Assembly: GCF_026241135.1 (NCBI RefSeq)
Contig: NZ_JAPFGA010000015.1
Location: 1 to 64,000 of the forward strand
From: Galbibacter kalidii
GTDB taxonomy: Bacteria > Bacteroidota > Bacteroidia > Flavobacteriales > Flavobacteriaceae
Reading direction: 5' to 3'
Length of the DNA: 64,000 nt
Shown: positions 35,563 through 44,696 of the stretch, one piece after another
Layout of the letters: every line of letters starts with the position of its first letter
Position numbering within the stretch: the stretch's first letter is position 1
Notes under the pieces: model-generated
The model's database searches: none
The model's input: the letters and a program-made list of their open reading frames with translations, nothing else
What the model was told of the DNA's origin: nothing
Translations under genes and position numbers: made by a program

Positions 35563-36012
35563 TTATTGCACTTCTGATTCTTGTACCGGAACTTCGTACG
35601 TAAGATACTGTTTTTCCCCATTTTCATCATCACCTGTATAAAATTTGAAGGTATAGGTATCTCTATAGCGAACTTCAAAGTCAAAACTGTCTACCCCTTC
35701 AGTATCGGTCAAGGTTTCACAATCACTTTCTTCCAAAACCGTTGAAATGGCAAAAATAGTGCGCTCGGTCATAGTGGAATCGGTATTGGTGTGATTAAAA
35801 TCAAACCCCGAATACACATGGCAACTTGTAGGTCTTACATACGAAAACTCGATGTTGTAGACCTTGCCATATTCAAAAAACTCCGGAAAAACAGCATCGG
35901 TTATTTCCAAGGTTTCATAGTGAAAATTTGCCGCATCGTCATCATCAATACTACAAGAATTAAAGCTCAGCAACGTAAGGCTGCACATTATTAAAACAAA
36001 AAACTTCTTCAT
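35563..36012 (-). CDS. Small lipoprotein of unknown function
   Basis: A 149-residue lipoprotein with signal peptide and lipobox LLSFNSCS (Cys20). The mature part is acidic and rich in aromatic residues, with a few cysteines and 'FDFEVRYRDTYTFKFYTGDD', suggesting a small beta-sandwich. It begins the minus-strand group that continues with the sigma gene 23 bp later, so it may share the operon. No family recognised. Confidence 0.65.
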   Translation of the reverse strand: MKKFFVLIMCSLTLLSFNSCSIDDDDAANFHYETLEITDAVFPEFFEYGKVYNIEFSYVRPTSCHVYSGFDFNHTNTDSTMTERTIFAISTVLEESDCETLTDTEGVDSFDFEVRYRDTYTFKFYTGDDENGEKQYLTYEVPVQESEVQ

Positions 36013-36071
36013 TCTTTTATATGGTTTTCTTTATAGATGCGAAAAGAATGAAAGGGTTGCGTGAACATAGA

Positions 36072-36096
36072 AAAATCCCGAATAAATCGGGATTTT
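36072..36096 (-). terminator. recA terminator
   Basis: The stem aaaatcccga / tcgggatttt has a 5-nt loop and lies 28 bp beyond the recA stop on the minus strand, with flanking A/T runs. Confidence 0.8.
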
Positions 36097-36123
36097 ATAT
36101 ACAGATGTTATGTTTTTTAAAGA

Positions 36124-37131
36124 TTAGCTATTCACAGCCTTGATGGCTTCTTTTATTTTTCCTTCCAATTCTTCCAGCAATTCCGGGTTGTCTTTGAGCA
36201 ATGTTTTCACTGCATCACGACCTTGTCCAAGTTTGGTGTCGCCATAACTGAACCATGAACCACTTTTCTTGATGATCTCATATTCAACACCTAAATCCAG
36301 TATCTCACCAACAAGGGAGATGCCTTCACCATACATGATGTCGAACTCTGCGGTTTTAAAAGGAGGCGCTACTTTGTTTTTGACCACTTTTACGCGTGTT
36401 TTATTTCCTGCTGCATCTCCGTCACTGCTTTTTATCTGTGTAGATCGACGGATGTCCAAACGTACCGAGCAGTAGAATTTTAAAGCGTTACCACCGGTTG
36501 TGGTTTCCGGATTTCCAAACATCACCCCGATTTTTTCACGCAATTGGTTGATAAAGATTACCGTGGATTTGGTCTTGCTGATGCTCGATGTGAGTTTCCG
36601 CAATGCCTGGGACATCAAACGGGCGTGTAATCCCATTTTGGAATCTCCCATTTCGCCTTCAATCTCACTTTTTGGAGTCAAAGCAGCTACAGAATCAATA
36701 ATAATAATATCAATAGCACCCGAACGGATGAGGTTATCTGTAATTTCCAAAGCTTGTTCTCCGTGGTCGGGCTGGGAAATAATTAAATTATCGATATCCA
36801 CTCCTAATTTTTGTGCATAAAAACGATCGAATGCATGTTCAGCATCGATAAAAGCGGCAATACCACCTGCTTTTTGTGCTTCGGCAATAGCATGTAGAGT
36901 GAGTGTGGTTTTACCTGATGATTCAGGTCCGTATATTTCGATAACCCGACCCCTGGGATAACCACCAACGCCTAAAGCGATATCCAATCCAATAGATCCT
37001 GTAGGAATTGCTTCTACATCTTCTGCTACGCTGTCTCCCATTTTCATCACCGCTCCCTTACCGTAGGTCTTGTCCAACTTATCTAAAGTGAGCTTTAGTG
37101 CTTTTAATTTTGCATCTTTTTCCGAACTCAT
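36124..37131 (-). CDS. recA: Recombinase RecA
   Basis: A 335-residue RecA. The Walker A motif is GPESSGKT at 68-75, followed by the MAW motif '[14 protein letters not shown]', the L1/L2 loops with '[18 protein letters not shown]', and a short acidic/basic C-terminus. It catalyses strand exchange and LexA-type cleavage in organisms having LexA. No LexA box was recognised upstream. A promoter with TTG-N20-TATTTTAG lies just before the start. DprA, its loader, is encoded 5 kb away. Confidence 0.98.
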   Translation of the reverse strand: MSSEKDAKLKALKLTLDKLDKTYGKGAVMKMGDSVAEDVEAIPTGSIGLDIALGVGGYPRGRVIEIYGPESSGKTTLTLHAIAEAQKAGGIAAFIDAEHAFDRFYAQKLGVDIDNLIISQPDHGEQALEITDNLIRSGAIDIIIIDSVAALTPKSEIEGEMGDSKMGLHARLMSQALRKLTSSISKTKSTVIFINQLREKIGVMFGNPETTTGGNALKFYCSVRLDIRRSTQIKSSDGDAAGNKTRVKVVKNKVAPPFKTAEFDIMYGEGISLVGEILDLGVEYEIIKKSGSWFSYGDTKLGQGRDAVKTLLKDNPELLEELEGKIKEAIKAVNS

Positions 37132-37161
37132 TTTTCTCTGTATACTTTTTATTGATTCGTG

Positions 37162-37192
37162 CTAAAATACTATTTCTTTTTTCAGCATACAA
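37162..37192 (-). promoter_or_regulatory. Predicted recA promoter
   Basis: Read on the minus strand, TTG (37192-37190) is followed after 20 bp by TATTTTAG (37169-37162), close to the flavobacterial TTG-N17-23-TAnnTTTG pattern. The ATG is 31 bp further. Confidence 0.5.
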
Positions 37193-37398
37193 TTTGCGAC
37201 GCAACCTTTTTCAATATTTAGCATCTATTAGAAAAGTAATGACGGTTTAATGAAATTCTACAGACGCATATTAGTAATTAAATCGAATAATTTGGCAATT
37301 GCAATACAATGCAATGGCAAGCTTGATGGTGGCTAGGTTCGTTGTTATGGTTGAAAGATGAATATGTTAAATGAGATATTAACAACGAATTAGCTACG

Positions 37399-37430
37399 AA
37401 AAGAGCTTCAATTTTCATTGAAGCTCTTTT
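37399..37430 (-). terminator. Terminator of the MNIO operon
   Basis: The arms aaaagagcttcaat and attgaagctctttt (14 bp) surround a tttc loop, 4 bp beyond the MNIO stop on the minus strand. Confidence 0.88.
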
Positions 37431-37433
37431 TGT

Positions 37434-38915
37434 TTAATTTAAGTAAGAAGGAATGGCAAACCATTTGGTAGCTTCATCTTTTTCTGGAGTGATTTCTATT
37501 TCAAAATCACCTTTCTTGGCTTTTGTTTCCGGAAGTTGACCTTCCGAAAGGGATTTTAACATGGGTGTTGGGTCAACATCAAATTTTGCTAATTGGATCG
37601 TATTGTATAAAATGGATTCCAATATCTGGTTCTCATAGTTTAATAATCGGTATAACCAAGGCATTTTATACGCTTTATCCTTTAAGTAACTTGAAAAGTT
37701 TTGAGCTTCTTTGTAGCTAAGTTGTTCAGGCGGATTTTTAGACCAGAAGTTGTCTAATATTGTAAAAAAAGAATCCATGCCCAAAACTAAAATAAGATAA
37801 CGGGTTGTGAGTTTGTATATTCTTACAACCATTGAGGCTCTAAATTCGTTTATAAGATGTTGATACATAGCAACTCTATCAGCGTTTTGCTTGGCTAGGA
37901 AGTTTAAAGAATCATTTGCTTTCCTTCCAATGACTAGATTGGATAAAATTCCTTCCCATTCATCAAGGTCGTAATTGCGACTCATTTCTTGTATTTTATA
38001 TGCTTGCTCCGGGAGTTTTGCTCTTTTGGACTTAGGGGTCCTCTTCTTTCTGTTTTCCCATAATGTCCTTACCTTTTCCAATTCTTTAATAATGGTAGCA
38101 TCGCCAACAACAGGGACATAAGAGTCAAAGATCTCATAGGTGATTGCTTTTAAATTGCTAAACTCAGGCAATACTTCTTTTGTAATACTTAATAAACGCT
38201 CGTCTATAGGTCCGGAGTGTGAGTCTAACCATAAAGCGTTTAACTCTGTGCCACCGGCTATGTGGATTTCTATCACATTTTCTTTTGGAATTTGTTCAAT
38301 AAATTCTTGAATACTCTGTCTGCCATTTAGTTGATTGGCAAAAAGATTGTGGATGTCAAGGAGAATACCGCAATTGGTTTCTTTACATATTTCTGAAACA
38401 AACAGACCGTCTTCTATTTCTTTTTCATTGGGTTTTAAATAATTTACGCCGGTCTCAATTGCAATTGGTGCATTGATGGAATCTTGTAATAATTTAACGT
38501 TTTCAATAACGGTTTTTAATCCGTCCTGAGTTTGACAGGGAGGGAGAAAAAAACCCGTTTGGAATGAAGAGGTGGCATTAAAGCTTAAATGTTCAGTAAC
38601 CCATGGGCTTTTAAAAAGTGAGGAGCAATAATTAATCAGAGCAATTTGTTCTTTACTCGGTTTTAAAGAACCACCAACAGGAGCCCCAATACTATGGGTT
38701 AATTTGTTGTATGGGAGTTCATTTATTTTTTCAAAAATGGCTTGGGGAACATTTAGGCGGTCATTTTTGTCTCTGGTGCATAGTGTTTGAGGCTCAATTT
38801 CTATGGTATCGATTAAACCGTCAGGCATGGTTATTTCTTCAATAGAAGGGGAATAGATAATGCCTACCCCTAATTCGGGGAGGCACTCTAATTGATTCAG
38901 CATGTTTTTTTTCAT
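37434..38915 (-). CDS. DUF692/MNIO iron-dependent oxidase fused to a DUF2063-like partner domain
   Basis: A 493-residue protein. Residues about 10-285 form the DUF692 TIM barrel of multinuclear non-heme iron oxidases (MNIO: MbnB, TglH, ChrH), which modify cysteine or other residues of peptide substrates. Visible likely ligands are H74 (LTHSIG), H109 (TEHLSF), E154 (IAIETG), D187 and H189 (LLDIHN), H218 (IEIHIAGG), D231 and H233 (DSHSGPI) and E261 (ITYEIFD). After a basic hinge (288-300), residues about 340-440 resemble DUF2063/BufC- or MbnC-like helical partner proteins ('VMYQ'-type start at 348, 'LVLGMDSFFTILDNFW', 'WLYRLLNYENQILES'). That partner is usually a separate gene. It overlaps the upstream small gene by 4 bp (ATGA). 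Confidence 0.82.
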   Translation of the reverse strand: MKKNMLNQLECLPELGVGIIYSPSIEEITMPDGLIDTIEIEPQTLCTRDKNDRLNVPQAIFEKINELPYNKLTHSIGAPVGGSLKPSKEQIALINYCSSLFKSPWVTEHLSFNATSSFQTGFFLPPCQTQDGLKTVIENVKLLQDSINAPIAIETGVNYLKPNEKEIEDGLFVSEICKETNCGILLDIHNLFANQLNGRQSIQEFIEQIPKENVIEIHIAGGTELNALWLDSHSGPIDERLLSITKEVLPEFSNLKAITYEIFDSYVPVVGDATIIKELEKVRTLWENRKKRTPKSKRAKLPEQAYKIQEMSRNYDLDEWEGILSNLVIGRKANDSLNFLAKQNADRVAMYQHLINEFRASMVVRIYKLTTRYLILVLGMDSFFTILDNFWSKNPPEQLSYKEAQNFSSYLKDKAYKMPWLYRLLNYENQILESILYNTIQLAKFDVDPTPMLKSLSEGQLPETKAKKGDFEIEITPEKDEATKWFAIPSYLN

Positions 38916-39370
38916 AGTCGAGGTATTTCAATTCTATCTATGAAATTCCTAAACAATATATCATGACCCGAACAACACGCCATACACCCAATCTCTTCAA
39001 AAACACTGTCGATTATTGAATCTACTTGTTTGATTGTTTGAGTGAGTTTTGGTTTTGTTGTTACGGTTAAATTGTTGTTGTTTTTCATACTAAAGGGCAT
39101 TGGTTGTGGACGCCCGTCTGTATTGATTCCCGCAGCTTTACTAATAGACGCAAAATCCTTTTCTGCTGGGATGAGTCTCTCTCCTTTGGCTTCATAAATA
39201 TAATCCCTCAATGTTGAAATATGACAGTCTACACCAGAGAAGCACTTTGGGCATCCAATTTCATCAAGAAGACTAAAAATACTTTTTTTAAAAGCATCGC
39301 CATTGTAAGCAATTTTTGCAGGAATAGACATTCTTACGACCCCTTTCCCGTGTTTTTGAATTGTTTCCAT
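38912..39370 (-). CDS. Twin-cysteine-motif protein, candidate MNIO substrate or partner
   Basis: A 152-residue protein, first in the operon with the MNIO fusion. It has no signal peptide or membrane helix. Two similar segments are present: 'LLDEIGCPKCFSGVDCH' (C40, C43, C49) and 'VFEEIGCMACCSGHDIL' (C129, C132, C133). Each sits on a predicted helix and is followed by a similar aromatic/charged helix ('LRDYIYEA', 'FRNFIDRI'). The central part (about 60-110) is polar and Pro/Asn-rich. MNIO enzymes commonly act on Cys-containing peptides encoded next to them, so this may be the precursor; it could also be a metal-binding cofactor protein. I do not recognise a named family. Confidence 0.7.
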   Translation of the reverse strand: METIQKHGKGVVRMSIPAKIAYNGDAFKKSIFSLLDEIGCPKCFSGVDCHISTLRDYIYEAKGERLIPAEKDFASISKAAGINTDGRPQPMPFSMKNNNNLTVTTKPKLTQTIKQVDSIIDSVFEEIGCMACCSGHDILFRNFIDRIEIPRL

Positions 39371-39493
39371 AATGATTATTTTTTTGATTTTGAATAAACT
39401 TACGCATATAATTAATTGGTTTCAAGGGTGTTAATCTTGTTTATTTAAGGGTGTTTTTCCTTGTTTTGAACTTCTTTTTATCTAAAAAAAGCT

Positions 39494-39501
39494 TACTTTT
39501 G
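39494..39501 (+). promoter_or_regulatory. -7 promoter element of trhO
   Basis: TACTTTTG, followed by CA, matches TAnnTTTG 37 bp before the trhO ATG. The nearest TTTG upstream (39465-39468) is 25 bp away, slightly beyond the usual spacing. Confidence 0.5.
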
Positions 39502-39538
39502 CAAAAAATATTCTTTTAACTTAAAATATTGGTATAGC

Positions 39539-40570
39539 ATGCAACTGTACAATAACTTAAGCGCAGAAGAAAGAGCAGCACTTATTCAAGAAGCGGGAAA
39601 AGACCGCCTTACGATCTCTTTCTATAAATACGCTAAAATCGGAAATCCCGAAATTTTCAGAAACCATTTGTTTATTGCCTGGAACGAGTTAGAAGTCCTC
39701 GGAAGGATTTATGTTGCCCACGAGGGGATCAACGCACAATTATCGGTACCGGCAGATAATTTCAAGGACTTTAAAGAACATTTGGATTCCATTAGTTTTT
39801 TGGAAAACGTCCGTTTGAATATCGCTATCGAACACGACAACTTTGCCTTTTTAAAACTGAAAGTGAAAGTCCGCAAAAAGATTTTGGCAGACGGTTTGAA
39901 CGATGCGACTTTTGACGTGACCAATAAAGGGAGACATGTCGATGCGTCTACCTTCAATGAATTGATCGAAGACCCGAACACCATTTTGGTGGATATGCGT
40001 AACCATTACGAAAGTGAAATAGGACATTTTAAAAATGCCATGACTCCCGATGTGGATACCTTTAGGGATTCATTGCCGGTTATCGAAGAAGATATCAAAG
40101 ACCACAAAGAAGACAAAAAACTGGTGATGTACTGTACCGGAGGAATCCGTTGTGAAAAAGCGAGTGCCTACTACAAGCACAAAGGTTTTAAGAATGTGTT
40201 TCAGCTGGAAGGTGGGATCATCAATTATGTAAGACAGGTCGAAGAAAACAATTTGGAAAACAAATTTATAGGAAAGAATTTCGTTTTTGACGAGCGCAGG
40301 GCCGAACGCATATCAGAAGATGTTATAGCACAATGTCACCAATGTGGAAAACCCTGTGATAATCATGTAAATTGTGCCAATGAGGCCTGTCATTTGCTTT
40401 TTATCCAATGTGATGAATGTGCCGAAAAAATGAATCATTGCTGTACTGATGAATGTATGGAAATAGCCGCTTTGCCATACGAAGAGCAAAAAGCATTGCG
40501 AAAGGGGAAACACTCAAGCAACCTGATATTTAAGAAAGGGCGCTCTGAGGTGTTGAAATTTAAAAAGTAG
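39539..40570 (+). CDS. trhO: tRNA uridine-34 hydroxylase, rhodanese type
   Basis: A 343-residue TrhO/YceA-type protein that makes 5-hydroxyuridine at tRNA position 34. It has an N-terminal acylphosphatase-like domain (about 20-115, 'GRIYVAHEGINAQLSVP') and a rhodanese domain with active C199 in MYCTGGIRCEKA. A C-terminal region from about 264 to 310 has many cysteines (CHQCGKPC, CANEAC, CDECAEK, CCTDEC) that probably bind metal. Length and order fit the family. It diverges from the MNIO operon across 168 bp. Confidence 0.93.
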   Translation: MQLYNNLSAEERAALIQEAGKDRLTISFYKYAKIGNPEIFRNHLFIAWNELEVLGRIYVAHEGINAQLSVPADNFKDFKEHLDSISFLENVRLNIAIEHDNFAFLKLKVKVRKKILADGLNDATFDVTNKGRHVDASTFNELIEDPNTILVDMRNHYESEIGHFKNAMTPDVDTFRDSLPVIEEDIKDHKEDKKLVMYCTGGIRCEKASAYYKHKGFKNVFQLEGGIINYVRQVEENNLENKFIGKNFVFDERRAERISEDVIAQCHQCGKPCDNHVNCANEACHLLFIQCDECAEKMNHCCTDECMEIAALPYEEQKALRKGKHSSNLIFKKGRSEVLKFKK

Positions 40571-40685
40571 GCGGCAATACAAAAACGTTTCTGAAATATA
40601 TAGTATCTTTACAGAGACAGTAAATTATTTATGAACCTTGACCGGATATTCCACAAGAATATTTTCCGGTTCAATATATAAAATT

Positions 40686-41849
40686 ATGGGATGTAGCAGT
40701 TGTTCAACCGGTAAGGATGGGCAACCACGTGGGTGTAAGAATAACGGTACTTGCGGAACAGATGGTTGTAATAAACTTACCGTTTTTGATTGGCTTTCTA
40801 ATATGACGCTGCCCAATGGCCAAGAGCCTTTTGATTGTGTAGAAGTTCGATTCAAAAATAGTAGAAAAGAATTTTTCAGAAATAAAGATAACTTGACGCT
40901 TTCTATTGGAGATATAGTAGCCACCGAGGCTTCTCCGGGTCATGATGTGGGAATGGTGACTCTTGTGGGTGAGCTGGTAAAGGTGCAGATGAAGAAGAAG
41001 CGTGTCGAATATACAGACGAGAACCTTCCGAAAATATATCGTAAAGCTTCTCAAAAAGATATTGATATTTGGCAGGCCGCACGTGATCGCGAAGCTAGTG
41101 TGCAAAAACGCTCCAGAGAGTTGGCGATCCGGCTTCAGTTGCAAATGAAAATCTCTGATGTAGAGTTTCAGGGTGATGGTTCCAAAGCCACTTTTTACTA
41201 TACTGCAGAAGAACGGGTAGATTTCCGTCAACTGATCAAAGATATGGCTAGGGCTTTCAATACCCGTATCGAAATGCGCCAGATAGGCTACCGTCAGGAA
41301 GCCGCGAGATTGGGTGGGGTTGGTTCCTGCGGAAGAGAACTTTGTTGCTCTACATGGCTTACAGACTTCCGTTCGGTGAATACGGCTTCGGCACGGTATC
41401 AACAACTTTCGTTGAATCCGCAAAAATTAGCAGGTCAGTGCGGGAAACTCAAATGTTGTCTTAATTACGAACTTGACGCTTATCTCGATGCTTTAAAAGA
41501 CTTTCCGAATCAGGACGAACGTTTGAAAACCAAAAAAGGTGAAGCTGTTTGCCAAAAGGTGGATATTTTCAAGGGACTTATGTGGTACGCCTATGAAGGC
41601 GAATGGGCCAATTGGTTTGTTTTCACAACAGATCAGGCGAATGAGATTATTCAGCTCAACAAGAAAAAACAAATAGTGACCAGTCTGGAGGAATACGCCT
41701 TAGATTTGAGCAATGATACTAAAACCGAGTTTGAGAACGTTGTAGGGCAGGATAGTTTAACACGTTTTGACCGTCCGAAGAACAAAAAAGGAAGGAATAA
41801 AAGACGTAGAAATAAAAACAATAAACAGAAAAGATCCAGAAATGCATAA
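40686..41849 (+). CDS. ricT: PSP1-domain protein RicT (YaaT-like)
   Basis: A 387-residue protein with the PSP1 domain of RicT, a component of the iron-sulfur RicA-RicF-RicT complex that affects RNA processing in Bacillus. Cysteine motifs are at the N-terminus (GCSSC, then further Cys) and in 'GSCGRELCCSTW' and 'CGKLKCCLNYE'. The basic tail is Lys/Arg/Asn-rich. ATG 40686 ('MGCSSCSTGKDG') is chosen; the longer frame adds 16 residues without family character. ricA and ricF are not nearby. gldH overlaps its end by 8 bp, a common flavobacterial pairing. Confidence 0.88.
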   Translation: MGCSSCSTGKDGQPRGCKNNGTCGTDGCNKLTVFDWLSNMTLPNGQEPFDCVEVRFKNSRKEFFRNKDNLTLSIGDIVATEASPGHDVGMVTLVGELVKVQMKKKRVEYTDENLPKIYRKASQKDIDIWQAARDREASVQKRSRELAIRLQLQMKISDVEFQGDGSKATFYYTAEERVDFRQLIKDMARAFNTRIEMRQIGYRQEAARLGGVGSCGRELCCSTWLTDFRSVNTASARYQQLSLNPQKLAGQCGKLKCCLNYELDAYLDALKDFPNQDERLKTKKGEAVCQKVDIFKGLMWYAYEGEWANWFVFTTDQANEIIQLNKKKQIVTSLEEYALDLSNDTKTEFENVVGQDSLTRFDRPKNKKGRNKRRRNKNNKQKRSRNA

Positions 41850-42327
41850 AAACTTCGTTTTTTTGTGTTTAGCGGCTATAGCGCTGAGTGCTTGCGATTC
41901 TGAAATCGCTTATGGTGAATATCAATCTTTGAAAGGAGATTGGGAGAAAGATCAAAGTGTGGCGTTCAATTTTGTAGCTCCGGATACTATCAATCCGTAT
42001 AATATATACATCAATCTGAGGAACAACGAAGACTATCCCTTTAGTAATTTATTTTTAATTGTAAATTTAGACTTTCCCGAAGGCAAAACGATTTCAGATA
42101 CCCTGGAATATGAAATGGCCAAACCCAATGGTGAATGGTTGGGGAAAGGGTTTTCTTCGGTAAAGGAAAACAAGCTTTTTTATAAAGAGGCTGTGGTTTT
42201 TCCAGATACCGGAAGCTATAAAATAGCAATTGAACACGCGATGAGGAAAAACAGCAATGTTGAAGGCGTGAAATCTTTAAAAGGGATTACAGACGTAGGT
42301 ATAAGTATAGAAAAAACAGCTAAGTAA
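41842..42327 (+). CDS. gldH: Gliding motility lipoprotein GldH
   Basis: A 161-residue lipoprotein with the lipobox LSACDS (Cys18) and the GldH body ('YQSLKGDWEKDQSVAFNF', 'INLRNNEDYPFSNLFLIV'). GldH is required for gliding and associated with type IX secretion in Flavobacterium johnsoniae. ATG 41842 overlaps the last 8 bp of ricT. Upstream frame extension lies inside ricT and is not used. Together with sprE it indicates gliding and T9SS machinery in this genome. Confidence 0.9.
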   Translation: MHKNFVFLCLAAIALSACDSEIAYGEYQSLKGDWEKDQSVAFNFVAPDTINPYNIYINLRNNEDYPFSNLFLIVNLDFPEGKTISDTLEYEMAKPNGEWLGKGFSSVKENKLFYKEAVVFPDTGSYKIAIEHAMRKNSNVEGVKSLKGITDVGISIEKTAK

Positions 42328-42331
42328 TAAC

Positions 42332-44680
42332 ATGGCAAAGAAAGTATCGAATACTAAAAAAACAAAAAAAGGCGGACAAGGATTCAGAAAGTATATCCTC
42401 TGGTTTTGGAAACTTTTTGGAATAGGGATTGTTTTAATCGCACTGATTTTCTTGTTAGCCTCCTGGGGGGCTTTTGGTAAACTGCCCACATTCGAGGTTT
42501 TAGAAAATCCACAGACCAATTTGGCTACTGAGGTGATTTCGGCAGACGGACAAACCTTGGGGAAATATTATTTAAACGACAACAGAACCCCGGTTGACTT
42601 TGAAGAACTTCCGGATCATTTGGTCAACGCATTGATCGCTACTGAAGATGAGCGTTATTACGACCATTCCGGGATCGATGCCTGGGGAACCTTGCGTGCT
42701 GCTGTGTTTTTAGGAACCCGTGGTGGGGCAAGTACAATTACTCAGCAATTAGCCAAGCAACTTTTTACAGAAAGACCATCTAATAATGCTATTGCAAGAA
42801 TTATTCAAAAAATAAAAGAATGGATCATTGCAGTACGATTGGAAAGACAATACACCAAGCAAGAAATTGTTGCAATGTATTTCAATATCTACGATTTCGG
42901 GAATTTTGCTGATGGAATTCGTTCTGCCGCAAGGATCTATTTCGGTAAAGAACCCGGAGAACTTGATGTAAAAGAATCGGCTATGTTGGCAGGGATGTTT
43001 AAAAACTCATCCTTGTATAGTCCTATGAGGAATCCAAAAGGAGTGGTTAACCGTCGTAATGTGGTGCTTAATCAAATGTATAAGAACGATTTTTTAGATG
43101 AAGCACAACGAGATTCTTTGTCGAAATTGCCGTTGGATATAGACTATCATCCCGAATCACACCGGGAAGGGATTGCTACCTATTTCAGGGAATATTTAAG
43201 AGAATGGTTGGGGACATGGACCGGAGACGAAAAGAACTACAAGCCCGATGGTGAAAAATACAACATCTATTTGGATGGACTCAAAGTGTTTACAACTATT
43301 GATTCGCGTATGCAAACCTATGCAGAAGAGGCAGTAAAAGAACACATGAAGCGTTTGCAGGCTGAATTTTTTGTTCAGAATACAAAAGAAAGAAATCCGA
43401 CAGCACCGTTTTTGGATTTGACCCCTGAAGAGGTCGAAAAAGTTTATGAGCGTTCTATGAGACAGTCGGAGCGTTGGAGACATATGAAAGCCGAACTTAA
43501 AAAATCCGATGAAGAGATTGTCGCTTCTTTTAAGGAGAAGATTTCAATGAAAGTCTTTACTTGGAAAGGGGAAAAGGATACGGTGATGTCACCTTTGGAT
43601 TCTTTAAAATATTATAAATTTTTCCTTCGTGCCGGAATGATGTCCATGGATCCACAATCGGGTCATGTAAAGGCTTGGGTTGGAGGTGTCAACTACAAAC
43701 ATTTTCAGTATGATCAGGTAAAACAGGGGAGACGTCAGGCAGGATCTACATTCAAGCCTTTCGTTTATGCAACGGCCATCGATCAGCTGCATTTATCGCC
43801 CTGTGATGAATTTCCGGATATTTATACTTGTATTGAAGCCAATAAATATGGAAATATGGAGCCTTGGTGCCCTAAAAACTCCGATGGAAAATACTCAAGT
43901 GAAATGCGTACATTAAAGTATGCCTTGGCAAATTCGGTAAACTCTATTACTGCCCGTTTGATGGATAAGGTTGGTCCACAACCGGTGGTCAACCTGATCA
44001 AGAGAATGGGAGTAGAAGCCAATATTCTGCCCGTTCCATCAATCGCGTTGGGGACACCGGATATTTCCGTTTACGAAATGGTAGGAGCCTTTGGGACTTT
44101 TGCCAATCAGGGAGTATATGTAGAACCCGTTATGATTACCCGTATTGAAGACAAGAACGGAACGGTGTTGTATGAATCTGTACCAGAGACCAGGGATGTG
44201 TTGAGCGAAGAAGTAGCCTACACCACCGTAAAACTGATGGAAGGGGTTACCCAACACGGTTCCGGAGCAAGATTAAGAGGTAGCTACGCCAAAAACCAAA
44301 CCATGTATAAAGAGATCATTACCGGATATCCATACAACCTTACAAACCCTATTGCCGGAAAAACAGGAACCACACAAAACCAGAGTGATGGTTGGTTTAT
44401 GGGAATGGTTCCCAATTTGGTGACTGGTGTATGGGTGGGTGGAGAAGATCGCGCTACCCACTTTAAGGGCATTAGATATGGTCAAGGAGCGAGTATGGCA
44501 TTACCTATTTGGGGAGTATATATGAAGAAATGTTATGCTGATGAGGATCTGGAAGTGTCTAAAAGTAGTTTCACAAGACCAAAAAACCTCAGTATCCGTG
44601 TTGATTGTAGTGTTCCTGCTGAAACAGAACAAGACTCTATACAAAAGGATTCTGAAGATAGCTTAGATATCGATTTTTAA
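42332..44680 (+). CDS. Penicillin-binding protein 1A (bifunctional transglycosylase/transpeptidase)
   Basis: A 782-residue class A PBP that polymerises and cross-links peptidoglycan. It has a basic cytoplasmic tail, a membrane helix at about 25-46 and a GT51 domain with 'ATEDERYYDHSG' (catalytic E105). The transpeptidase domain has S472-xx-K475 (GSTFKP), S535-V-N537 and K677-TG (GKTGTT). The C-terminus is an acidic/Ser-rich tail. It follows gldH by 4 bp, an arrangement common in flavobacteria. Confidence 0.95.
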   Translation: MAKKVSNTKKTKKGGQGFRKYILWFWKLFGIGIVLIALIFLLASWGAFGKLPTFEVLENPQTNLATEVISADGQTLGKYYLNDNRTPVDFEELPDHLVNALIATEDERYYDHSGIDAWGTLRAAVFLGTRGGASTITQQLAKQLFTERPSNNAIARIIQKIKEWIIAVRLERQYTKQEIVAMYFNIYDFGNFADGIRSAARIYFGKEPGELDVKESAMLAGMFKNSSLYSPMRNPKGVVNRRNVVLNQMYKNDFLDEAQRDSLSKLPLDIDYHPESHREGIATYFREYLREWLGTWTGDEKNYKPDGEKYNIYLDGLKVFTTIDSRMQTYAEEAVKEHMKRLQAEFFVQNTKERNPTAPFLDLTPEEVEKVYERSMRQSERWRHMKAELKKSDEEIVASFKEKISMKVFTWKGEKDTVMSPLDSLKYYKFFLRAGMMSMDPQSGHVKAWVGGVNYKHFQYDQVKQGRRQAGSTFKPFVYATAIDQLHLSPCDEFPDIYTCIEANKYGNMEPWCPKNSDGKYSSEMRTLKYALANSVNSITARLMDKVGPQPVVNLIKRMGVEANILPVPSIALGTPDISVYEMVGAFGTFANQGVYVEPVMITRIEDKNGTVLYESVPETRDVLSEEVAYTTVKLMEGVTQHGSGARLRGSYAKNQTMYKEIITGYPYNLTNPIAGKTGTTQNQSDGWFMGMVPNLVTGVWVGGEDRATHFKGIRYGQGASMALPIWGVYMKKCYADEDLEVSKSSFTRPKNLSIRVDCSVPAETEQDSIQKDSEDSLDIDF

Positions 44681-44696
44681 TGAACTCATTTAAATC

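Larger units (their letters stand above)
37132..37433. other. Spacer between recA and the MNIO operon, with hairpins
   Basis: About 300 bp without a gene. Besides the recA promoter it contains an imperfect inverted repeat, gtggctaggttcgttgtt (37329-37346) against aacaacgaattagctac (37381-37397), and the terminator described next. Confidence 0.6.

Noticed and set aside
37132-37200. LexA/SOS box before recA
   Set aside because: No convincing inverted operator was seen in the short upstream region.
40704-41423. A 239-codon frame opposite ricT
   Set aside because: It is wholly antisense to a well-supported gene with clear Cys motifs and has no family features.
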